Of a stretch of DNA of 64,000 nt, positions 1 to 9,222 are shown piece by piece. The notes below the pieces were generated by a model. That model did not search any database, was not told the DNA's origin, and was given only the letters and a program-made list of their open reading frames with translations. Position 1 is the stretch's first letter. Every line of letters starts with the position of its first letter. The stretch is from Bradyrhizobium campsiandrae (GTDB taxonomy: Bacteria; Pseudomonadota; Alphaproteobacteria; Rhizobiales; Xanthobacteraceae): contig NZ_JAANIH010000028.1 of assembly GCF_014529705.1 (NCBI RefSeq), positions 46,457-110,456 on the forward strand, written 5' to 3'. The position numbers and the translations under genes were made by a program.

Positions 1-189
1 ATGCAGACGCTGGCGGTGGAGGGGATGACCATGGTCGTCGTGACTCATGAGATGAGCTTTGCCCGACGCGTCGGCTCGCGGCTGCTGTTTCTCGACAAGG
101 GCCACCTCGTTCACGACGGCAATCCAGTCGAATTGTTGTCTGCGCCACCGAGCGATCGGTTTCGTGACTTCCTGCAACACGTCCACTGA
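1..189 (+). CDS. ABC transporter ATP-binding protein, C-terminal end only (polar amino acid type)
   Basis: Only the last 62 residues lie in the window, so the true start is upstream. The visible piece holds the switch-histidine segment VVVTHEMSFAR, followed by a short beta-rich tail ending in FRDFLQHVH. This is the pattern of GlnQ/HisP-type ATPases that energise polar amino-acid importers at the inner membrane (family knowledge). The substrate cannot be read from this fragment. The stop codon is at 187-189, and a divergent-looking short gap of about 48 bases separates it from the next gene on the same strand. Confidence 0.75.
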   Translation: MQTLAVEGMTMVVVTHEMSFARRVGSRLLFLDKGHLVHDGNPVELLSAPPSDRFRDFLQHVH

Positions 190-237
190 TGGCGCGTCAG
201 GTCGGGCGTTTCGTATTTCGATGGAGCTCTTTAATTG

Positions 238-1419
238 ATGTCGTCAGCATTTGAGACGAGCTACGGGTTTCCCCGCAGTGACGTCCGCTTGAGCAATTGG
301 CGTGATGCACCTTGGAACGTCTGGGCATTCCGCCACGTCAGCGAACTCATCCCGACCGCACCGATCGCAGCCACAGCTGGGTTGGCCGAACATGCGCTTG
401 TTAGCGCCGAAGGCTTGATCCGCGAGACTGCATCCATCGATGGGGCGAATGCCACGATCGCCGACATCCTGTCGATGACCTCAGCCGATGCCATGGTCGT
501 CATGAAGTCCGGTCGCATCATTGCGGATTTTCACGCGCCGAGATTTGACCTGGAGACACGACATATTCTGTTCTCCGCGAGCAAATCCGTGACCGCGATC
601 GTGGCGGGTATTCTGGAGGGTGATGGCGCACTCGATGTCGACAAGGTCGTGGCGCATTATGTGCCGGAGTTGAAATCGTCCGCCTATGCGGACGCACGGA
701 TCCGCGATCTTCTCGACATGCGGCTGAGCCTGGATTTCGAGGAAACCTACCTCGACCCGCGCGGCGACTTTGCCCGTTACCGACGAGCGGGGCTGTTTGA
801 GCCCCCCGCGGCGGGCGATACTCCGGAAACGCTGCTTGCTTTCCTGTCCTCGCTGAAGAAGGGCCCGAAAGAGCATTGCGGACCTTTTCGTTACGCATCG
901 CCGAATTCCGATGTTCTGGGTCTGGTCATTGAACGCGCGTCAGGGCTAAGGTTCGCGGACCTCGTTTCCATCAGGCTCTGGCAGCCGCTGGGTGCGAGGC
1001 GCGATGCCTATGTCACGGTCGATGCGGCGGGTTCGGCGCGAACCGGCGGGGGCATCTGCATGACGCCGCGCGATCTCGCTCGCATTGGCGAGATGATGCG
1101 GCTCGGCGGCGTCGTCAACGGGCGGCGCATCGTCTCGCAAGAATGGATCGCCGATTTGATCAACAACGGCTCTGCCGAGGCGTGGGCGCAGGGCAAGTCC
1201 ACCGAGTGGTTGCCGAACGGCCGCTATCGCAGCAAATGGTATCAGACCGGCGAAGCGAGCAAGGCCTTCTTCGCCTTGGGCATCCATGGGCAATGGCTAT
1301 ACGTCGATCCCGCTGCTGAGATGGTCATCGCAAAATTCTCCTCTCAACCGGTGCCCGTCAGCAACGACATGAAGCGGCTCAATCTCGCGCTGTTTGACCG
1401 GCTCGCGAAATTGATTTGA
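238..1419 (+). CDS. Serine hydrolase of the beta-lactamase class C / esterase family
   Basis: Protein of 393 residues with the penicillin-binding-protein fold signatures: SxxK at S113-A-S-K116 (nucleophile and base), Y219-A-S in the YxN position, and H350-G-Q in the KTG-like position. Family members are esterases, D-amino-acid amidases or carboxypeptidase-like enzymes rather than true beta-lactamases, so the substrate stays open. No signal peptide is visible, suggesting a cytoplasmic enzyme. The start is ambiguous: ATG at 238, or an in-frame TTG at 235 that sits at a better distance (8 bases) from the GGAG at 223-226. It is the last plus-strand gene before a long minus-strand catabolic block, and may use a product of that pathway. 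Confidence 0.85.
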   Translation: MSSAFETSYGFPRSDVRLSNWRDAPWNVWAFRHVSELIPTAPIAATAGLAEHALVSAEGLIRETASIDGANATIADILSMTSADAMVVMKSGRIIADFHAPRFDLETRHILFSASKSVTAIVAGILEGDGALDVDKVVAHYVPELKSSAYADARIRDLLDMRLSLDFEETYLDPRGDFARYRRAGLFEPPAAGDTPETLLAFLSSLKKGPKEHCGPFRYASPNSDVLGLVIERASGLRFADLVSIRLWQPLGARRDAYVTVDAAGSARTGGGICMTPRDLARIGEMMRLGGVVNGRRIVSQEWIADLINNGSAEAWAQGKSTEWLPNGRYRSKWYQTGEASKAFFALGIHGQWLYVDPAAEMVIAKFSSQPVPVSNDMKRLNLALFDRLAKLI

Positions 1420-1501
1420 GGACATCAAGGGTCACTTTTGCGTCAGTAGGAAGCCTGCGCTCCCTTCAGCAACGCGCGCATACAGTGGTAAGGAGCCGCC
1501 C

Positions 1502-2896
1502 TCAGGCGGCTACCGATTCGTTTTTCGCGAGCGCGGACCGCAGAGCCGGCGGCCGGACGAAAGCACCCGTGCCCGGTTCTGCCAAAACATTCCTGCCGTC
1601 GAACACGAGCTTGCCACGTAAATAGGTTGCAACAGGCCGGTAAGGCAGCTCGATCCCAGCATACGGACTCCACGTCACGAAGTTGTGCCCCGACTCTCCA
1701 GGATCATATCGGTGAGGCGCATGCGCCATCACCACAACGTCGGCGTCACGCCCCCGCTCCAACGCGCCCTTGCGGTGCCCGAACCTGAAAAGGCGAGCTG
1801 GATTGGCCGCAAGCAGCCTAGCGGCAAACGAGATGTCGAGATCGCGCTCGACCAGCCCCTTGACGAGCAACGAATATAGAACCTCCAAACCGGGAACGCC
1901 GGAAGAATTTTTCAGCATCATAGGATCGGTTTTGCGGTTCTCCGACCAGCTGACATGGTCGGTCGACACGACCGTCACGTGCCCTGCCGCCAGATGCCGC
2001 CAGAGAGCCTCGACCTCGGCACGCGGCCTAATGGGAGGGTTGATCTTGGCCTTGCCGCCGAGGCGCGCGACATCGCTGTCCTCGTCCAGCGTGAGATAAT
2101 GGATGCAGGCCTCAACGGTCGTATCGAATCCCTGTTGGCGATAGGCCTGGCACAGGTCGTAGCCCCTCCCCACCGAGCAATGCACGACGTGCGTCGAACA
2201 TCCCGATTGGGCGCCGAGCTCATAGACTTCTGCCATCGCCAGCGTTTCCGTGACTGGCGGCCGAGACAAGGCATGAGCACGATAATCGGTGATACCTCCG
2301 GCCTCGACGCTCGCCATCGCGGCTCTCACCATCTCGTCGTTCTCGTTATGCACGCCCGCGGCCAGGCCGAACTTGCCGATCTCGGTGAAGCAAGCGTAGA
2401 GATCTTGCGGGGGGATACGTGGAAAACGCTTCGAATCCGTGTTGAACGTGGAGAACTTGAAGGCAGAGACTCCTGCGTCGACCATTCCCGCGATATTTTT
2501 CGGCCCGTCACCAGGATAGATCGTACCGTACAGCGCATAGTCCACACGCGCTTGTTCGCCCGCCTCCTTGATCTTCTGCCTGACTCGATCCCCCGTGCAA
2601 ACCAGGAAGCCGGCATCGTAGGGCATATCCACCACGGTCGTGACGCCGCCCGCGGCGGCCGCGCGGGTCGACCAGATGAAGTCTTCCTGGCCTAGCTGCG
2701 ACTTGGAGTGGACTTGAGCGTCGATCGCCCCCGGCATCACGAAGGCTTTTCCGAAGTCTTGGCGCTCGCGGGCAGCGGGGGGCTCGCCGCCGCCGACCAG
2801 CTCAACGGTGTCTCCCCGGATCGCTACGTAGCCATTCTCTATCACCCGGTCGGTTCGCACTACCTGCCCGGTAAGAACGAGATCGAAATCGCTCAT
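1502..2896 (-). CDS. Cyclic amidohydrolase (dihydropyrimidinase / allantoinase / dihydroorotase-like)
   Basis: Metal-dependent amidohydrolase of 464 residues with the urease-type TIM barrel. Visible elements are the metal-site segment D59-A-Q-V-H63, a FKFSTFN segment that carries the likely carbamylated lysine, histidines in HVVHCS, and the catalytic aspartate in STDHVSW. Enzymes of this family open cyclic amides or imides. The first histidine of the usual DxHxH motif is Gln here; a DxQxH variant also occurs in some dihydroorotase-like proteins (from memory). The ATG at 2896 is preferred over an upstream in-frame start because it follows an AAAGG at proper spacing and begins at the conserved family start. 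It lies at the 3' end of the block holding the transporter and monooxygenase genes. Confidence 0.85.
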   Translation of the reverse strand: MSDFDLVLTGQVVRTDRVIENGYVAIRGDTVELVGGGEPPAARERQDFGKAFVMPGAIDAQVHSKSQLGQEDFIWSTRAAAAGGVTTVVDMPYDAGFLVCTGDRVRQKIKEAGEQARVDYALYGTIYPGDGPKNIAGMVDAGVSAFKFSTFNTDSKRFPRIPPQDLYACFTEIGKFGLAAGVHNENDEMVRAAMASVEAGGITDYRAHALSRPPVTETLAMAEVYELGAQSGCSTHVVHCSVGRGYDLCQAYRQQGFDTTVEACIHYLTLDEDSDVARLGGKAKINPPIRPRAEVEALWRHLAAGHVTVVSTDHVSWSENRKTDPMMLKNSSGVPGLEVLYSLLVKGLVERDLDISFAARLLAANPARLFRFGHRKGALERGRDADVVVMAHAPHRYDPGESGHNFVTWSPYAGIELPYRPVATYLRGKLVFDGRNVLAEPGTGAFVRPPALRSALAKNESVAA

Positions 2897-2948
2897 GAAG
2901 ACACCTTTTCTGGATTCAACAGTTCTGCCGCACGATCGGCGCTGGTCG

Positions 2949-4526
2949 TCAGGATTGCTTGCCAATTCCCCAAAAGGAGTTGATTGGCTGGCGCGTCACG
3001 CCGGTCAGCTTCTTGCTGTAAGCTATCGGCGGATAGGAATAGCAGATCGGAATGTACGGAAGCGTCTTGAACGCCTCGACCTGGATCTCGTGGGCAACCT
3101 TCACCTTCTCTTGCGGGTTCGTCAGTAGGAACCATTGGCTTCGCAATTCCTCGAGCCGAGGATTGGTCGGCCATCCGAACCAAGATTGCTCGCCCGCGCC
3201 ACGCAGCAGTGAGTTGACTGACGGATTGCGGAGATCGACGCCACCATATGTGCTGTTGAAGGCGCTCCATCCTCCCTTGTCGACCGGGCCCTTGTTGACG
3301 CGGCGCTGGATCATCCCAGCAAAGTCGGTCGTCACGAACTCAACGTTGAAGCCCATTCGCCTGAGAAGATCGTCCGATATTTGAGCAATCGCGGCCAGTG
3401 CCGGTGGCTCGTTCGCGCCAATGAACACGACCTTCTCGCCGGCATAGCCCGCAGCCTTGAGGGCTGCCTTCGCTTTCTCGATGCTTTTCTCCTTCAGCAC
3501 GGATGCCCCGACGTCGCTCGCGTAAGGCGAGGTGCACGTATAGAAGCTTGGACAGGCTCCGCCGTTCTCGGGAAGGCCGGCCGTCGCGGCCGTCAAGTAT
3601 TCACTCTGATCGATCGCCATCGCGACAGCCTGCCGGATTGCGGGGTTGTTGAATGGTGGCTGAAGGTGGTTCATCACGAACGTATAGTTCGTGGCGCTCG
3701 TATTCCTCGGCCCTACGACAAGCTTCTGATTGTCCTTCAGCAGGGGTACTAGATCTACCGGCAAACCATCCCAGTAGTCCTGCTCCCCGGATTGCATAGC
3801 GGCGGCGGCAGTCGCGGCATCGCCAATGAACGACCACTCAACCCGATCTACAGCTGCGGCGTGATTCCCCGCGAGGCCGCTGAACGGCTCGGATCGAGGA
3901 ATGTAATCGCCGAACTTTGCGAACGACGCCTTTTGCCCCGGTATCCATTCTTTTGTGAGGAACTTGAAGGGACCGCTACCGATCGCCTCAGGTATCTGCT
4001 TGAATGGATCAGTCTTGGCGATCCGTTCGGGCATGATGATGCAGCTTGCGGGACTGAGCTTGCCCAACGCATCGAGCAACAGCGGAAACGGCGACTTCAA
4101 ACGGAGCCTGAATGTGCGATCGTCGATGACATCCATCGAGTCCGTCACGGCCGCCACCATTTGACCGGCGACGTCTCGCGCCCACCATCTCCGGATCGAC
4201 GCGATGCAATCGGCCGACCTGACCGGTTCGCCGTCGTGGAATTTGAGGCCCTCGCGAAGCTTGAAGATGTAGGTTTTGTCGTTTTCCTCGATCGTCCAGC
4301 CCTCGGCCATCTGCGGCTTCGGAACGAAATCGGCATCCGCGCCGATGATCGTGTCGAAAACCATGAAACCGAAATCCTGCGTGGCGGCAGCCGTCGTCCA
4401 GATCGGATCGACGCTGCCGAGATTTTGGCTCTTGATGACCTTCAACGTCGTCGTCTTGCCTTGCGCAAAAGCGGGCAAAGGAAGTGCGCTCGCGGCCAGG
4501 CCCTTCAGGAAATCTCGTCTGTACAT
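2949..4526 (-). CDS. ABC transporter substrate-binding protein, family 5 (OppA/DppA-like)
   Basis: Periplasmic solute-binding protein of 525 residues. The N-terminus has an RRDFLK twin-arginine motif followed by a hydrophobic stretch ending in AFAQ, so export by Tat is likely. The body has the family-5 pattern, including KLREGLKFHDGEP and a segment AIRQAVAMAIDQ. Members bind peptides, nickel, opines, aminopolycarboxylates and other compounds; nothing in the sequence fixes the ligand. The start at 4526 follows AGAGGA. The cognate permease and ATPase genes are probably those at 11209-15033 on the same strand, although they are 6.7 kb away with the enzyme genes in between. Confidence 0.9.
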   Translation of the reverse strand: MYRRDFLKGLAASALPLPAFAQGKTTTLKVIKSQNLGSVDPIWTTAAATQDFGFMVFDTIIGADADFVPKPQMAEGWTIEENDKTYIFKLREGLKFHDGEPVRSADCIASIRRWWARDVAGQMVAAVTDSMDVIDDRTFRLRLKSPFPLLLDALGKLSPASCIIMPERIAKTDPFKQIPEAIGSGPFKFLTKEWIPGQKASFAKFGDYIPRSEPFSGLAGNHAAAVDRVEWSFIGDAATAAAAMQSGEQDYWDGLPVDLVPLLKDNQKLVVGPRNTSATNYTFVMNHLQPPFNNPAIRQAVAMAIDQSEYLTAATAGLPENGGACPSFYTCTSPYASDVGASVLKEKSIEKAKAALKAAGYAGEKVVFIGANEPPALAAIAQISDDLLRRMGFNVEFVTTDFAGMIQRRVNKGPVDKGGWSAFNSTYGGVDLRNPSVNSLLRGAGEQSWFGWPTNPRLEELRSQWFLLTNPQEKVKVAHEIQVEAFKTLPYIPICYSYPPIAYSKKLTGVTRQPINSFWGIGKQS

Positions 4527-4558
4527 GATTTTTCCTCTGTTCACTTCAATCGGCTGAG

Positions 4559-5425
4559 TCAATCCTGCGGATCCCAGGCCGGGGCCCAAGGAGGCGAGAA
4601 ATAGCGCCTTTCCGGGCCGACCCCCGCGAGCGCAGCCATATCTTCATTGGAGAGTTCGAATTCGAAGAGGTCGAACTGGGATGCGATCTGTCCAGGTTCC
4701 CCGGTTTCGGGTATCGGCACCGGCAGGACGCCGTTCTGGATGTGCCAACGGAGCACGACCTGTGCTGGAGTTCGCCCGGTGCGCTTGGCCACGTCCAATA
4801 CAGCGGTATGGCCGAGATCCTCGCGCCCCATCGGGGAATAAGCGATGGCGCGCACGCCTCGTGCGGTACATGCGGCGACGAGCCGTCGCTGCGGAAGTGA
4901 CGGATGCACCTCGATCTGGTTCGCGAACAGTCTAGTGCCGGCCCGACCGGCCGCCGCGATGGTCTCGTCGAGCATAGCCACCGGAAAGTTGGCCACGCCG
5001 ATATGTGAAACGACACCACAGCGCTGCAATTCGCCCATTGCGGAAAGCGTTTCAGAAATCGGCACGTCGGCGTTGGGCCAGTGGATGAGTAGAAGATCGA
5101 TCCAATCAAGGCCGAGCGTGTCGAGGCTTCGCTGCGCCGACGCCAGCAGGCGTTCGGGACGAAGCTCATCGCGCTCCACCTTCGTGGTAACGAACATCTC
5201 GCGCCGGTCGATCCCGGAGAGGTCAATTGCCCGGCCTGCGGCATCCTCGTTGCCATAGCTCGGCGAAGTGTCGATGTACCGATATCCGATCTCGATGGCT
5301 TTGAGAACGACATCGGTGCATCTGTCGCCCAACAGCAGCCGCGTGCCGAGCCCGACCTGCGGCGGCGCGGGGGAGCGGCCGGATTGCGGGTTAGTGCTCG
5401 GTATGGTCACCGACCCGACGTTCAT
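4559..5425 (-). CDS. Aldo/keto reductase
   Basis: NADPH-dependent carbonyl reductase of 288 residues. The catalytic tetrad of the family is visible: Asp and Tyr in YIDTSPSYGNE, Lys in VTTKVERDE, and His in LLIHWPN. The C-terminal nucleotide-binding region (VPIPETGEPGQIASQFD) is also present. It would reduce an aldehyde or ketone produced in the pathway. The ATG at 5425 overlaps the stop of the upstream flavin reductase-nitroreductase gene by 4 bp (ATGA), so the two are translationally coupled. A longer in-frame reading to 5668 only covers the upstream gene in another frame. Confidence 0.9.
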   Translation of the reverse strand: MNVGSVTIPSTNPQSGRSPAPPQVGLGTRLLLGDRCTDVVLKAIEIGYRYIDTSPSYGNEDAAGRAIDLSGIDRREMFVTTKVERDELRPERLLASAQRSLDTLGLDWIDLLLIHWPNADVPISETLSAMGELQRCGVVSHIGVANFPVAMLDETIAAAGRAGTRLFANQIEVHPSLPQRRLVAACTARGVRAIAYSPMGREDLGHTAVLDVAKRTGRTPAQVVLRWHIQNGVLPVPIPETGEPGQIASQFDLFEFELSNEDMAALAGVGPERRYFSPPWAPAWDPQD

Positions 5426-6489
5426 GCCGCACCGAAAGTGCCGTTGAACACGAGCTCCGACAGCGCCTTCCGCTCGCTCGGTATTTCCCGCGCCTTGAGA
5501 TGATCCGGCAATGAAGAACTGTCGCCCAGCCTGCCGATCGCCGCGACGGCGTTGATAGTAAAGTCGTCGGGGACTTCCAGCTCGACGGCAAGCTTCTCCG
5601 CGTTGAAGCCCGCCATACCGTGCGTGTACCAGTCCGAGAGGTTTGCCTGGAGCGCGAAGCTCATCCATGCTGCGCCGGTGTCGAAGCTGTGAGTCGGTGA
5701 CGGAAATTCCTTTCCATCGAATTGCAGAGTCTTCTTAGAGACGAACGCGATGAGCGCGGCGGCATGCACCGACCAGGATCGGTTCGTGTTCGAAAGCGCA
5801 TCTAGAAACGGTTGCCATTTCGGTTGACCGCGCCTGACATAGATGAAGCGCCAGGGCTGCGCGTTCATGGACGACGGTGCCCACCTCGCCGCCTCGAACA
5901 GCGACATGAGTGATTCGTCGTCGATTTCGCTCGGCGAAAATGCCCTTGGCGACCACCGATCGATGAACATCGGCGCGACAACGCGTTCAGGCTTGCGGGG
6001 TGAAAGCGACTTGTACTGCCCCTCGTGATAGACCAGGGGCGGCACAGTCGATACGTCCCCACTCGTGACATGCCCGACGAAAATCGTGTGCGTTCCAACG
6101 TCGACCTCATAGTAGGTCGAGCATTCGAGATGAGCTGCGGCGCCCACGATGATCGGATTGCCGTTCAAGCCGATCCGGTGCTCGACGGTCGAAAACGGAT
6201 TGTCCTGCTTCGAGGCAAACAGCCCACTTATCTCGTGCTGGTCTTCGGCCAGGATGTTGACCGTGAATTGCTTAGTCGTAGCGATGATCGGGTGGCTGCG
6301 GGTCGAGCGGTTAACGACGATGAGGATCGTCGCGGGGTCGGCGCTGACGCTGCAGACTGCCGTGGCAGTCATCCCATGCAGCCGCCCCTCGTTGCTAGTC
6401 GAAATCACTGCGACACTCGAGGCAATGTTGCGCATTAAGGCCTTGAATATCTCGCCGTTCATGAGCGCCAGATTTTCGTATCCGTTCAC
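5422..6489 (-). CDS. Fusion of flavin reductase (HpaC/RutF-like) and nitroreductase (RutE-like) domains
   Basis: Protein of 355 residues with two flavin-binding parts. Residues about 10-160 form a flavin-reductase-like domain (MRNIASSVAVIST, GMTATAVCSVSADPA, HYEV-like end), as in the partners of two-component monooxygenases. Residues about 175-350 form a nitroreductase-like domain (RWSPRAFSPSEIDDE, AARWAPSSMNAQPWRFI). Each is normally a separate protein; RutF and RutE of the uracil Rut pathway are the best-known pair. The GTG start at 6489 follows GAGGAG. Neighbours are a flavin-dependent monooxygenase, whose reduced FMN this N-terminal domain could supply, and an aldo/keto reductase with which it overlaps. 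Confidence 0.85.
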   Translation of the reverse strand: MNGYENLALMNGEIFKALMRNIASSVAVISTSNEGRLHGMTATAVCSVSADPATILIVVNRSTRSHPIIATTKQFTVNILAEDQHEISGLFASKQDNPFSTVEHRIGLNGNPIIVGAAAHLECSTYYEVDVGTHTIFVGHVTSGDVSTVPPLVYHEGQYKSLSPRKPERVVAPMFIDRWSPRAFSPSEIDDESLMSLFEAARWAPSSMNAQPWRFIYVRRGQPKWQPFLDALSNTNRSWSVHAAALIAFVSKKTLQFDGKEFPSPTHSFDTGAAWMSFALQANLSDWYTHGMAGFNAEKLAVELEVPDDFTINAVAAIGRLGDSSSLPDHLKAREIPSERKALSELVFNGTFGAA

Positions 6490-6516
6490 GTGTCACTCCT
6501 CAAGGACATAGCGACG

Positions 6517-7713
6517 TCATGCCGACGCCATATCGGCGGCTCTGCTGCGGCAGATCGCGAGCGACAGAACAGCACCCATGGCCAAAGCGAGAGCTGCGGC
6601 TGTCCAGCCGACGGCCGTCCACCCCCACTCCGTTCTCATGAGTCCTCCCGCCAAGAGCGATCCCGACGCTGTGGTAGCGAATACGAGAAGGTCATTTAGT
6701 CCCTGAACCCGTGGGCGCTCGATCGGATCGCAGCAGCCCGCGACCATGCTGGTTGCTCCGACGAAGCCTAGGTTCCAGCCAACGCCGACCAGGATGAGGC
6801 AAGTCCAGAACCCCAAGAGGCCGGTATCGCAGAGCGCCACAATCCCACTGAGGACAATCAACAACAGGCCGGTCAATGTGACCCGTGCCTCACCGAAGCG
6901 CGCGATCAAAGACCCCGTGACGAGGCTGGGTCCGAACATCGACAACACGTGCCATTGAATGCCCAGGGCGGCTTCGCCGATTGTATGACCGCAACCTGTC
7001 ATCGCGATGGGAGCGGCCGTCATCAGAAAGCCCATCGTGCCGTAGGAGACCATGCCGGTGACTGCGGCGAGAAGAAATTTCGGCGTGCGCGCGATCTCGA
7101 CGAGCGACCGTCCTCCGGGTCCGGTCTTCGTGGTCGCCGGCGGGACTTGCAATGGCAGCAGGACAATGAATGAGACTAATGCAAAGAGCGACTGCGTCAG
7201 AAAGCTGCCCGCGAACGTGAAGCCCGGCAGAGCATCCCTGGTCCAAATCACAGCTTGCGGTCCGATGATCGCTGCGACGAAACCGCCCATCATAACGAGA
7301 GAGATCGCCTTGGCGCGCCGGGCGGCCGGAACGGAATCAACTGCCGCAAACCGATAGGTCTGCACGCAAGCTCCGTTCAGCCCGGCCAGTACGGTCCCGA
7401 TGCAAAAGACCGCGAACGATCCCGTGATGATTCCGTACGCTGCTGTCAGGCCGGCGAGGAGCGCGAGGATCGCTCCGCCAAGATAGACGGACCTGCGCCC
7501 GAACAAGCCGATTCCAAGCGACACGGGTATCGTGGCGAGCGCGAGGCCAACTGTGTAGAGGCTAACCGGAAGCGTCGTGAGTGCCTTGTACGGCGCAAGT
7601 ATCTGACCGACGAGACCGCCCAAGGAAATTACGATAGGAGGTCCGGCCGCGCCGAAAGCCTGCGCGCTGGTCAGCGCGAGCACATTGCGGTGGAAAATAA
7701 GCGGCCTTGTCAT
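6517..7713 (-). CDS. MFS transporter
   Basis: Membrane protein of 398 residues with about 12 hydrophobic segments and no large soluble part. It carries the loose MFS signature after TM2 (IGLFGRRSVYLGG) and the RAKAISLVMMGG segment in the middle. It probably exports or imports a small organic compound of the pathway; the direction cannot be inferred. The ATG at 7713 follows GGGGA and is preferred to a TTG at 7731. It lies 27 bases from the upstream fusion gene and 30 bases from the monooxygenase gene, consistent with one transcript. Confidence 0.85.
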   Translation of the reverse strand: MTRPLIFHRNVLALTSAQAFGAAGPPIVISLGGLVGQILAPYKALTTLPVSLYTVGLALATIPVSLGIGLFGRRSVYLGGAILALLAGLTAAYGIITGSFAVFCIGTVLAGLNGACVQTYRFAAVDSVPAARRAKAISLVMMGGFVAAIIGPQAVIWTRDALPGFTFAGSFLTQSLFALVSFIVLLPLQVPPATTKTGPGGRSLVEIARTPKFLLAAVTGMVSYGTMGFLMTAAPIAMTGCGHTIGEAALGIQWHVLSMFGPSLVTGSLIARFGEARVTLTGLLLIVLSGIVALCDTGLLGFWTCLILVGVGWNLGFVGATSMVAGCCDPIERPRVQGLNDLLVFATTASGSLLAGGLMRTEWGWTAVGWTAAALALAMGAVLSLAICRSRAADMASA

Positions 7714-7742
7714 CGGATGTCCCCAGACCAACTTCGCTCGGC

Positions 7743-9035
7743 CTAGAATGCCATCACGTTGTCCCTCAGGTGCTCATGGCTATACTCTTTTCGCGTCAGG
7801 CCGCGCTTCTGCAACACGGGAACAAGCTCGTCGGTTACGCTATTGACATAGCGCGGCGTGACAGGCCCGGTAACGAGGAAGCCGTCCCCGCCGATTTCCT
7901 CCATGGCCTCCTTCATCATCGAGGCGATCTCGTCCGGCGTTCCGATCAGCTCCCAGCCAGGAGGACGCATTCCGATATCTCGCAGGGTCGCCTTTGGCCC
8001 TGCATCCTTGAACATGCGTAACATTGATTGCATGCCGTTCGTCTTGATCTCCGGAAGCGGTGTATCGAGATCGAATTTCGAGAAGTCGATGCCGGACAAG
8101 AACGAGAGGGAAGCAAGGTGCGCCTCGAATCGGCGCTGCCTCATCTTAGGCAAATTTTCCTTGATCTCTTCGACGCCCTTCTTGTCGCGCGCGACAAATA
8201 CGCCGGCGATGAACATCGTCTTAATCTTGTCCGGGTCTCGACCATAGGCCTCCGCGTGCGATCGGACCTCCGCGCGATATTCCTTCATCTCCGCGATCGA
8301 ATCGCCGCCGGCGAGTACAACCTCGGCGTTGCGCCCACTGAACTTACGGCCGCGCGGCGAGCCACCCGGAGCGACATACAGGGGTTTGGTCTGAGGAGAG
8401 CGCGGCACGTTCAGCGGACCGCGCGACTTGTAGTATTTTCCCTGGAAGTTGATCGCCTTGACCTTCGACGGATCGACGAACGTCTGGCTCTCTAGGTCCA
8501 TGCGCACGGCATCGGCATCCCAGGCTTCCCAGAGTTGCGCTGCGAGATCGATGTACTCGTCCGCCATGTCATAGCGCTGGTCGTGCTCGAACTGCTTGTC
8601 GTATCCGAAGTTCTGCGCAGCCGCATCGCTGGTGGCGGTCACGATGTTCCAGCCGATACGTCCCTTCGAATAGTGATCGAGAGTTGCCATCTGCCGCGCC
8701 AAAATCCAGGGCGGATAGAAGGTCGTCGTTAAGGTCAACGCGACGCCTAGGCGTTTGGTCACCGAAAGGATGTAAGGCGTCAGGACCGCCGGATCCAGCT
8801 TCGGCGTCATCGTCGCGTTTTTCAGGTAGAAATCCATCGATCCCTTGTAGGCAGAAGGGACGGCGCTGGTGTCCTCCAGAATCATGAAATCGAAACAGGC
8901 CCGCTCGAGGGCTCGTGCCGCATCTTGATAAATGTCCGGCTGCGTCCAGTCGTAGCTTGGGGCGTAATTGGGCGTATTCCAACCTTGGACCGTAATGCCG
9001 GGGCCCAAAAACCAACCCAGATGAAACATGCTCAT
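7743..9035 (-). CDS. LLM-class flavin-dependent monooxygenase, NtaA/SnaA/DszA family
   Basis: Bacterial-luciferase-like monooxygenase of 430 residues, the length of the NtaA/EmoA/DszA subfamily. Typical segments are GWNTPNYAPSYDW near the N-terminus, FDFMILEDTS, GRIGWNIVTATSDAAAQNFG and PLYVAPGGSPRGRKF. These enzymes use FMNH2 and O2 to cleave C-N or C-S bonds or oxidise heterocycles, and need a separate flavin reductase, here most likely the fusion protein at 5422. The start at 9035 follows AGGAG. About 190 bases upstream separate it from the tandem LysR gene and would hold its promoter. Confidence 0.92.
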   Translation of the reverse strand: MSMFHLGWFLGPGITVQGWNTPNYAPSYDWTQPDIYQDAARALERACFDFMILEDTSAVPSAYKGSMDFYLKNATMTPKLDPAVLTPYILSVTKRLGVALTLTTTFYPPWILARQMATLDHYSKGRIGWNIVTATSDAAAQNFGYDKQFEHDQRYDMADEYIDLAAQLWEAWDADAVRMDLESQTFVDPSKVKAINFQGKYYKSRGPLNVPRSPQTKPLYVAPGGSPRGRKFSGRNAEVVLAGGDSIAEMKEYRAEVRSHAEAYGRDPDKIKTMFIAGVFVARDKKGVEEIKENLPKMRQRRFEAHLASLSFLSGIDFSKFDLDTPLPEIKTNGMQSMLRMFKDAGPKATLRDIGMRPPGWELIGTPDEIASMMKEAMEEIGGDGFLVTGPVTPRYVNSVTDELVPVLQKRGLTRKEYSHEHLRDNVMAF

Positions 9036-9222
9036 GACGACTCCTGCGTTCCGAATCCAGCGGAATAATTCTTCGAAAGCAGGAAACCACGAACGCCGCA
9101 CCGCTGATAATTCAATCTCCCGAAACCGCCGATAACAATTGCCGTACCCGATATGATCGGCTCGGAGGGCGAGACTCTGCCCTTACCCGGCACTTACCGC
9201 TCACGTTGAGCTCTTTCTCGCA

